Below the pieces are notes generated by a model. That model saw nothing but the letters and a program-made list of their open reading frames with translations, had not been told where the DNA came from and did not search any database. Position numbers and translations under genes: made by a program. A stretch of 64,000 nt of DNA. It comes from Streptomyces flavotricini (lineage in GTDB: Bacteria > Actinomycetota > Actinomycetes > Streptomycetales > Streptomycetaceae). Of this stretch, positions 58,965 to 64,000 are shown piece after piece (the stretch's first letter is position 1; each line of letters begins with the position of its first letter). The stretch spans positions 4,967,575-5,031,574 of the forward strand of contig NZ_JAINUL010000001.1 in NCBI RefSeq assembly GCF_020639365.1, written 5' to 3'.

Positions 58965-59495
58965 TCACCCGATGGAGGCGGTTCTCGCCGCGCCCGGCGA
59001 GGTGAACATGCCCTGGGAGAAGACCAGCGGCGTCGTGTCCTGTGCCGAGCAGGCGAGGACCGAGCCGATGACCAGGCAGTGGTCGGCGACCGTCTGCATG
59101 CTGTCCAGCGCGCACTCGAAGTGGGCGCAGGCACGGTGCAGGAGGGCGCAGCCGGTGAGGGGCCCCGGCCGGGACTGTTCGCCGAGGGGGCTTCCGGCTC
59201 CCTGCGCCCGGTTCGGTGCGGCGTAGTGCCGGGCCTCCTCCGTCTGGTCGTGTGCGAGGACGGAAAGGGCGAAGCTGCGGGTACGGAGGATATGGGCGAC
59301 CGACCGGCTCGTTGCCCGCAGCGATATGAGCAGGAGCGCGGGGTCGAGCGCGATGGTGGTGAGGGAGTTGATCGTGGTGCCGTGGGGGCGGTCATCCCCG
59401 TCGAGGGTGGTCAGGACCGCGACACCGGTGGGCCATTGCCGGGCTGATGCCCGGTAGGCCTCCGGTGCTGGCTTGTCTAGTTGCCGGATCGCCAT
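58965..59495 (-). CDS. Flavin reductase family protein in the peptide operon
   Basis: The 176-residue protein has the FMN-binding reductase fold: RQWPTGVAVLTTLDGDDRPHGTTINSLTTIALDPALLLISL (split over about residues 19-60), FALSVLAHDQTEEARHYA, and FECALDSMQTVADHCLVIGSVL. It would supply reduced flavin to an oxygenase or halogenase not seen in the window. ATG 59495 lies inside the 3' end of the MFS gene (19-base overlap), so it is translationally coupled and belongs to the same operon as the peptide genes. Confidence 0.82.
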   Translation of the reverse strand: MAIRQLDKPAPEAYRASARQWPTGVAVLTTLDGDDRPHGTTINSLTTIALDPALLLISLRATSRSVAHILRTRSFALSVLAHDQTEEARHYAAPNRAQGAGSPLGEQSRPGPLTGCALLHRACAHFECALDSMQTVADHCLVIGSVLACSAQDTTPLVFSQGMFTSPGAARTASIG

Positions 59496-60727
59496 TGCCA
59501 CACTCGCTTGCTGATCAGGGGCGGGACGCCCACGGCGAACAGGAGGACGCCCATCAGGGTGAGCGCCGCGCCCGGGCTCTTCCAGGCGGTGAGCCATCCG
59601 GCGACGACGGGGCCGAGCGGCATGGCAGCGGTGACGGTGGTCTGCAGGAGAGCGAAGACGCGGCCCCTGAGCTCGTTGGGGATGTGTGTCTGGATGTACG
59701 CGTTGACACTGACCGATGCTCCGCCGGAGGGAATGCCGAGCAGGACGAACAGGACGACGAGCCAGGGAAGGGCCGGCGTCGCGGCGATCGCGATGACCGT
59801 GAGGGCCTGTGCGGAGCAGTTGACGGCCATGAGGACGCCGCGCCACGCCCGTACCCGGGGGACGCGCAGGATCAGCAGGCCCGCGAAGCGGCCCACGGCC
59901 CAGGCGGAGATGAGCAGGCCGTAGGCGATGGGGTCGAGTATGCCCCGCTGCAACAGCAGGGCGGGCAACAGCAGGGTGAGGCTGGCTCCCACGAGATCGA
60001 TCACGGGGAGAGTGGGTGCCAGTTTGCGGAAGAGCGGGTCGCCGAGGGCGACCTGGAAGCCTTCCCGCGCCTCGTGGAGCAGGCCCTTGCGCTCGTGCGC
60101 GCGGGGTGCTGCCGCGGTGCCCAGCAGCCTGCGCGCCGCGAAGAGGCCGATGAGCGAGATGCAGAAGGTGCCGGCGTCCAGGAGGAGAGCGGCTCCGAGC
60201 CCCCGGCTGATGACGAGGCCCGCCAGGAGGGGGCCGAGGATGGTGGCGAGCATCCGGGAGGCGAGCATCCAGGAGTCGAACCGGAGCAGGGTGTCGTCGT
60301 CGTTCGCGATCTGCCCCAGGAGGGAGTGCATGCTCGGCTGGAAGAGCAGCCCCGCGACCTGGACGACGACGACGGTGCAGAGCAGGAGGGGCAGGGAGGC
60401 CTGTGTGGTGACGAGGACCAGCCCCAGGAACGCGGTCAGGACGGCGCGGAAGGAGTCGGTGGCCACCAGGAGCGTACGGCGGCGATACCGGTCGACGACG
60501 ACACCCGCCAGGGGGAGCAGCACCGCCGTCGGGACGAAGAGGGCCAGGCCCAGGGCGATCGCCGCCCGTCCTTCCCCGAACAGCGAGGTCGCCGACCACG
60601 CGACCGAGGAGAGGAAGAGTGCGTCGCCCAGGTTGGAGAAGGTCTGCGCGGTCCACAGGCACAGGAAGTCGGTGCGCGCCCTGCCCCCGCTGCCGGCCCG
60701 CGAAAGTACGGCTGACGTGCTGGTCAT
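59477..60727 (-). CDS. MFS transporter, probable exporter of the peptide operon
   Basis: The 416-residue protein has about 12 membrane helices and the MFS_3 (EntS/MefA-like) features: FLCLWTAQTFSNLGDALFLSSVAW at the N terminus, the loop DRYRRRTLLVATDSFRA after helix 2, and QTHIPNELRGRVFALLQTTVTAAMPLGPVVAG near 345-375. This group exports siderophores, macrolides and peptides. The ATG overlaps the upstream TPR-like gene (ATGA). In this operon it most likely secretes the processed peptide or gives self-protection. Confidence 0.87.
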   Translation of the reverse strand: MTSTSAVLSRAGSGGRARTDFLCLWTAQTFSNLGDALFLSSVAWSATSLFGEGRAAIALGLALFVPTAVLLPLAGVVVDRYRRRTLLVATDSFRAVLTAFLGLVLVTTQASLPLLLCTVVVVQVAGLLFQPSMHSLLGQIANDDDTLLRFDSWMLASRMLATILGPLLAGLVISRGLGAALLLDAGTFCISLIGLFAARRLLGTAAAPRAHERKGLLHEAREGFQVALGDPLFRKLAPTLPVIDLVGASLTLLLPALLLQRGILDPIAYGLLISAWAVGRFAGLLILRVPRVRAWRGVLMAVNCSAQALTVIAIAATPALPWLVVLFVLLGIPSGGASVSVNAYIQTHIPNELRGRVFALLQTTVTAAMPLGPVVAGWLTAWKSPGAALTLMGVLLFAVGVPPLISKRVWQWRSGN

Positions 60728-61953
60728 GCGGACTCCATGAACGTGGCCAGCGCCTCGGGCGTGGGGTCCACCGTGTGGGACCGCCGGTAGTACGACTGCG
60801 CCTGCGCCGGGTTGCCCATCCGGTCGTGGGCCCAGCCGATGTAGAAGAGGGCTGCGGCCACGGGCAGGCCCCCCTGGGGCAGGACCCTCTCCCAGGCTCG
60901 GACAGCCTCCTCCAATTCGCCCACCGCGACCAGGGCTTGGGCGCGGACGGCCCAGGCCCTGTGGTCGTGGGGGCTCAGTTCGACGAGTTCGGCCGTGGAG
61001 GTGAGGGCTTCGTCGGCCCGGCCCTGGGCCAGGAGGGTCTTGGACAGCGTCTCGAACATGGGGAAGGCGTGGTCCTCCCATGCCTGGTACTCGACCGTGT
61101 CCCTGCGGGGCTGCGCCTCGATCAGCGCCAGGGCGGCACGCTCCAGCAGTTCCATGGTCAGGGCGACGTCGCGGACGAGGAAGGGCTCGTAGGCGATGGC
61201 GCGGTAGAGCGTGTGCTCGGCCAGGTGGCGGTCCATGCCGGTGCCCTCGATCTCCGCCATGGCGCGGCGCCCGAGTTCCGCGGCACGGTGAAGGGCCGGG
61301 GTGTCGGTTCCGCGCTTGCCGTTGCGCACGACGACGAAGTTCGCCAGCGACACGCGGGCACGCGGTGGAAGGCCCGCGTCCGCCGCTGCCTGCAGGGCGC
61401 GGTCCTCCAGGACGTCTTGGGCACCGGGGTGGAGCCGGAAGAGGACGGCCAGCTCGGCCCGGACCGTCTCGGGGTGGAACGCGTGCGTGTTGACGTCGGC
61501 CTGGAGCAGGCCGAGTACCCGTCCGGCCCGCTGGGGGTAGCCGAGGCGCAGGAACAGGTCGCTGGCCGTGCGGCGCTCGATGCGGGTGAGCGTCTCCGGG
61601 GCCTCGCACACCTTGTCCACGGAGTGCCACAGGTCACTGGCGAGGTCCTGGGGCATGGCGTCGAACTCGCGGGCCATGGCGTCGTCACGTCCCCAACTGG
61701 CGGCGTTCAGGATGCGCAGGGCCGGCGGCGGCGCCGTGTTGAAGGAGGGCAGGAGGTGTGCGTTGCCGTCGACCAGGTACCGGGCGGTGGTGTGGGTCAG
61801 GACGGCCAGGCTGCTCGAGTTGTGGACCGGGTCTCCGAGCCCCACGTGGATGGGGCATGCGGCCGGCGTGTCCGCAGCCATCAGGGCGCGCAGCCGCCGG
61901 GCGAAGGCGGGTGCCCCGGGAGCGGGGAGGTAGGTGGGAAGCTTGGTCATCAC
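60724..61953 (-). CDS. Large TPR-like protein of the peptide operon, function unknown
   Basis: The 409-residue protein ends in clear TPR repeats (ALTSTAELVELSPHDHRAWAVRAQALVAVGELEEAVRAWERVL, in parts, about residues 310-355; FYIGWAHDRMGNPAQAQSYYRRSHTVDPTPEALATF). The first 130 residues (LRALMAADTPAACPIHVGLGD; ALRILNAASWGRDDAMAREFD) have no fold I recognise and may be a new peptide-binding or modifying domain. It lacks a helix-turn-helix. GAAGG lies 6 bases before GTG 61953; ATG 61950 follows at once. It overlaps both neighbours by 3-4 bases. Confidence 0.75.
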   Translation of the reverse strand: MMTKLPTYLPAPGAPAFARRLRALMAADTPAACPIHVGLGDPVHNSSSLAVLTHTTARYLVDGNAHLLPSFNTAPPPALRILNAASWGRDDAMAREFDAMPQDLASDLWHSVDKVCEAPETLTRIERRTASDLFLRLGYPQRAGRVLGLLQADVNTHAFHPETVRAELAVLFRLHPGAQDVLEDRALQAAADAGLPPRARVSLANFVVVRNGKRGTDTPALHRAAELGRRAMAEIEGTGMDRHLAEHTLYRAIAYEPFLVRDVALTMELLERAALALIEAQPRRDTVEYQAWEDHAFPMFETLSKTLLAQGRADEALTSTAELVELSPHDHRAWAVRAQALVAVGELEEAVRAWERVLPQGGLPVAAALFYIGWAHDRMGNPAQAQSYYRRSHTVDPTPEALATFMESA

Positions 61954-63602
61954 GGTGTGCCTTCGCAGTGCTGGAGCCAGGTGTGGAGGGCGTACAGGGC
62001 GGAGACGACGGATGAGCCGCGGCGCGGGATGTGGTCCTCGTCCGTCAGCGGGGTGAACGCGACCCCGGGTGTGGCGGCACAGGCCGCTTCGACCAGGGCG
62101 AACGGTGCGACGGTGTCCCTCGTTCCGTGCACGACGGCTACCGTCACGGTGGGAGGCAGCTCCACCTCCGGCAGGCCCACGTGCCGGTCGGGGAAGGCGT
62201 GCATCAGGAAGGCGCGCAGGTCTCCGGGGACCGGACGGCCGTCGTCGATCAGTCGTTGGAGGTCGGCGCTCCGCCAGATGGCACTCATCAGGAAGAGCCC
62301 GGTGACCTCGTCCGGCAGTCTCGCCGCGGTGCGCGCAGCCAGTAGCCCGCCGTAGCTGAAACCGAACAGGAGCATGGGCCGCCGGGTTACGGCGGCGAGT
62401 TCGGCCACCGCGTCGCTCACGCTCTCGACGTCCTTCACGCCGAAGTCACCCGGGACGAAACGGGTGTGCGCGCGCCGCAGGGAGGCGGTGTAGGGGGCTT
62501 CGAGCTGGTGCACCTGGTAGCCCTGGCGGGTGAGGAGCTCGACCTGGGGGTCCCAGCGCGGGATCCAGACGCCGTAGGGGCCTCCGTGAAGCATCACGAC
62601 GTCGCCGACCGGCTCCGTGGCGGCCGGGACGGTGAGCACGCGCAGCGTCCCCCACCTCGTGTTGACGGTGTGGTGCCGGGGCTGCGAGTCGGCGTCGACG
62701 CCGGCGTCCAGCAGCCGTGCCAGGGGGACGAGGGCCGGGGGATGCCCGGGACGGGTGCAGTGGGCCATCGGGCCCGTGGAGTCCTCGAAGAGGCCGAGGA
62801 TCGAGGCACGGACCGGGCGGTTCAGGACGGGGCCGCCCGTGCACGGCGTCTCGAGGACGTTGGGGTGGGGCCAGGCGTCGTCCACGGCGACGAGGCGGCA
62901 CCCCTTCAGGAGGACCGCAATGCGCCCGATGCCGGGGAGGACCCCGGTGAGCTCCCCCGTCGCCGTGTCGAAGACGTGTGCCTCCCGGCCCTCGACGGTG
63001 CGGACCACGGTCAGCAGGTGGCAGCCGTCGGAACAGAGCCCGACCTCGACCGGCCGCCGCGTGGGAGAGGCCTCCATCAGGGTCCGGAGCTCGCCGCGGC
63101 CGCAGTGCAGCAGCACGGCCGGCGCACTGCCGGCGGTGAGAACCGCCGACACGGGCGCATCACCGGCCGTGACGAACGCCGCAATGGGCCCCGGGGCGGT
63201 CAGGAATTCCGGGCCCTCGCCTATGAGCTTTGTCACAGCGGGGCCGTGGGAAATGTAGATGTCTTTTCCGCATGCCTGGATGAGGCTGGAAGCGGGCACT
63301 TCGGCGTACCGGGACCATTTCTGATCGCGGTGCAGGTGGATGCTGCGGATCCCTTGCTCTTCGCTCACGGAGACGACTGCTTCGCCTCCGCTCAGGATTC
63401 CGTGCAGCCTTATGCTGTCCGCCCATTCCGAAGGAATCGGCGTGGAGGACTGTCCGGATTCCAGATGCAGGGCGTCATCTTGGGAAACCAGACCGCAGGC
63501 GAGGGCGTGAGGGGATCCGGCGGCCTGCTTGACGATCCGGGCAGACCGTATTTTTTCAGCCACTTCCGCGACACTGCTCATTGTTCGGATTCCGTTCACC
63601 AT
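61950..63602 (-). CDS. S9-family (prolyl oligopeptidase-like) serine peptidase of the peptide operon
   Basis: The 550-residue protein has an N-terminal beta-propeller-like region (about residues 30-320) and a C-terminal hydrolase domain with VVMLHGGPYG, the nucleophile LFGFSYGGLLA (about 417-427), Asp in HGTRDTVAP and His in DEDHIPRRG. It is nearest to acylaminoacyl-peptidase/S9C types. The peptide encoded upstream has no Pro, so a post-proline cut is excluded; cleavage at another residue or macrocyclisation is possible. GGGAGG is 4 bases before GTG 63599 and only 1 before ATG 63602, so GTG may be the true start. Confidence 0.85.
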   Translation of the reverse strand: MVNGIRTMSSVAEVAEKIRSARIVKQAAGSPHALACGLVSQDDALHLESGQSSTPIPSEWADSIRLHGILSGGEAVVSVSEEQGIRSIHLHRDQKWSRYAEVPASSLIQACGKDIYISHGPAVTKLIGEGPEFLTAPGPIAAFVTAGDAPVSAVLTAGSAPAVLLHCGRGELRTLMEASPTRRPVEVGLCSDGCHLLTVVRTVEGREAHVFDTATGELTGVLPGIGRIAVLLKGCRLVAVDDAWPHPNVLETPCTGGPVLNRPVRASILGLFEDSTGPMAHCTRPGHPPALVPLARLLDAGVDADSQPRHHTVNTRWGTLRVLTVPAATEPVGDVVMLHGGPYGVWIPRWDPQVELLTRQGYQVHQLEAPYTASLRRAHTRFVPGDFGVKDVESVSDAVAELAAVTRRPMLLFGFSYGGLLAARTAARLPDEVTGLFLMSAIWRSADLQRLIDDGRPVPGDLRAFLMHAFPDRHVGLPEVELPPTVTVAVVHGTRDTVAPFALVEAACAATPGVAFTPLTDEDHIPRRGSSVVSALYALHTWLQHCEGTP

Positions 63603-63626
63603 ACCTCCCTGCCGTCAATGGATGAA

Positions 63627-63651
63627 GGGGTGCCGACCGTGTCGGCACCCC
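63627..63651 (-). terminator. 11-bp hairpin between precursor genes and peptidase (attenuator)
   Basis: GGGGTGCCGAC pairs exactly with GTCGGCACCCC around CGT. Read leftward it is followed by CTTCATCC, a weak T-run, 25 bases before the peptidase start. Partial termination here would give much more precursor mRNA than enzyme mRNA. A smaller stem GGGCG-TCA-CGCCC lies at 63676-63688. Confidence 0.7.
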
Positions 63652-63694
63652 CTCACATCACACTGCTCATCTGTGGGGCGTCACGCCCGGCAGA

Positions 63695-63757
63695 TTACGC
63701 GTACTCGATGTTGTTGAGGGCCTCGAACTCCTCGGCCACGATCTCGACGAACTGCAT
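63695..63757 (-). CDS. 20-residue precursor peptide, copy 1
   Basis: This leftward gene encodes MQFVEIVAEEFEALNNIEYA and ends in TAA. AAGGGAGG lies 9 bases before the ATG, one of the best ribosome binding sites in the window. The peptide has five Glu, no basic residue and no Cys, Ser, Thr, Lys or Pro, so lanthionine, thiazole and microviridin-type ring chemistry on those residues is excluded. The copies are identical at DNA level. Association with a peptidase and exporter gene downstream points to a modified or secreted peptide (RiPP or signal). No family known to me has this sequence. Confidence 0.8.
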   Translation of the reverse strand: MQFVEIVAEEFEALNNIEYA

Positions 63758-63818
63758 GTTGAAACACCTCCCTTCCGTTGCTGAAGCGATTGTCCGGCGA
63801 GCCCCATGGGCCCGTGGA

Positions 63819-63881
63819 TTACGCGTACTCGATGTTGTTGAGGGCCTCGAACTCCTCGGCCACGATCTCGACGAACTGCAT
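63819..63881 (-). CDS. 20-residue precursor peptide, copy 2
   Basis: This is identical in DNA and protein to copy 1, exactly 124 bases upstream in transcription order, with the same AAGGGAGG ribosome binding site. The spacer between copies 1 and 2 differs from the next spacer at two positions only, which indicates very recent duplication or gene conversion. It keeps a perfect open frame, arguing for selection on the peptide. Confidence 0.8.
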   Translation of the reverse strand: MQFVEIVAEEFEALNNIEYA

Positions 63882-63942
63882 GTTGAAACACCTCCCTTCC
63901 GATGTTGAAGCGATTGTCCGGCGAGCCCCATGGGCCCGTGGA

Positions 63943-64000
63943 TTACGCGTACTCGATGTTGTTGAGGGCCTCGAACTCCTCGGCCACGATCTCGACGAAC
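63943..64000 (-). CDS. 20-residue precursor peptide, copy 3 (cut by the window edge)
   Basis: The last 19 codons and stop are visible and identical to copies 1 and 2; the expected ATG would be at 64003-64005, beyond the window. More copies and the operon promoter, and probably modifying enzymes, should lie further right. Confidence 0.75.
   Translation of the reverse strand, partial: FVEIVAEEFEALNNIEYA

Larger units (their letters stand above)
63693..64000. repeat. 124-bp tandem repeat, two full units and part of a third, each holding a precursor peptide gene
   Basis: Units at 63693-63816 and 63817-63940 differ at only two positions (63778 and 63781 against 63902 and 63905); the third unit runs from 63941 past the edge. 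Each unit has one 20-codon gene, its ribosome binding site and a short spacer. Confidence 0.95.

Noticed and set aside
63693..64000. CRISPR array
   Set aside because: The tandem units are 124 bp long and nearly identical throughout, with no unique spacers, and each contains an open peptide frame.

Overview
The window is high-GC actinobacterial chromosome, almost certainly Streptomyces. Base composition, ATGA/GTGA overlaps and GTG starts fit this. So does the run citrate synthase - pdxH - PAS protein - SIS protein (UPF0309) - dmdR1 - alpha/beta hydrolase, which as I recall it matches the neighbourhood of the iron regulator dmdR1 in S. coelicolor. No tRNA, rRNA, IS element, phage gene or CRISPR array was seen.

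Layout. 1-4301: end of an Fe-S/FAD oxidase that carries an apparent frameshift, an EamA exporter and a CocE-type hydrolase. 4302-13410: one compact catabolic operon (DinB-like protein, AtuA-like protein, carboxyltransferase, biotin carboxylase, acyl-CoA dehydrogenase, enoyl-CoA hydratase, TetR regulator) of the methylcrotonyl/geranyl-CoA carboxylase type; a near-perfect parS (ParB) site lies inside the biotin carboxylase gene. 13520-20080: citrate synthase 2, pdxH, a PAS/GAF protein behind a structured leader, SIS protein, dmdR1 with a long antisense ORF that may correspond to adm, and a TTA-containing alpha/beta hydrolase. 20195-33591: ABC exporter, primase-like protein, NsdA-like regulator, a membrane protein with repeated TQYIPPV motifs, a lipoprotein receptor, purU, an ECF sigma/zinc anti-sigma pair, an EF-hand protein and an acyltransferase.

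33715-58216: islands of acyl-CoA catabolism (CoA ligase, amidohydrolase, paired acyl-CoA dehydrogenases, SDR, Zn alcohol dehydrogenase, flavin reductase, enoyl-CoA hydratase, NDP-forming CoA ligase, DoxX, DUF35 protein), interrupted by a two-component system, two double-domain VOC proteins and small membrane proteins. Seven near-identical inverted repeats with core TGACGnnnCGTCA lie just upstream of five transcription units here and on both sides of one divergent promoter. They look like the operators of one TetR-type regulator whose gene is not in these islands, so the scattered units probably form one regulon.

58255-64000: a leftward operon that begins beyond the right edge. It opens with at least three tandem copies (exact 124-bp period) of a gene for an identical 20-residue acidic peptide, each with a strong ribosome binding site, followed by a hairpin and then overlapping genes for an S9 peptidase, a large TPR-like protein, an MFS exporter and a flavin reductase. 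This looks like a RiPP or secreted-peptide system of a kind I do not recognise and is the most interesting part of the window.
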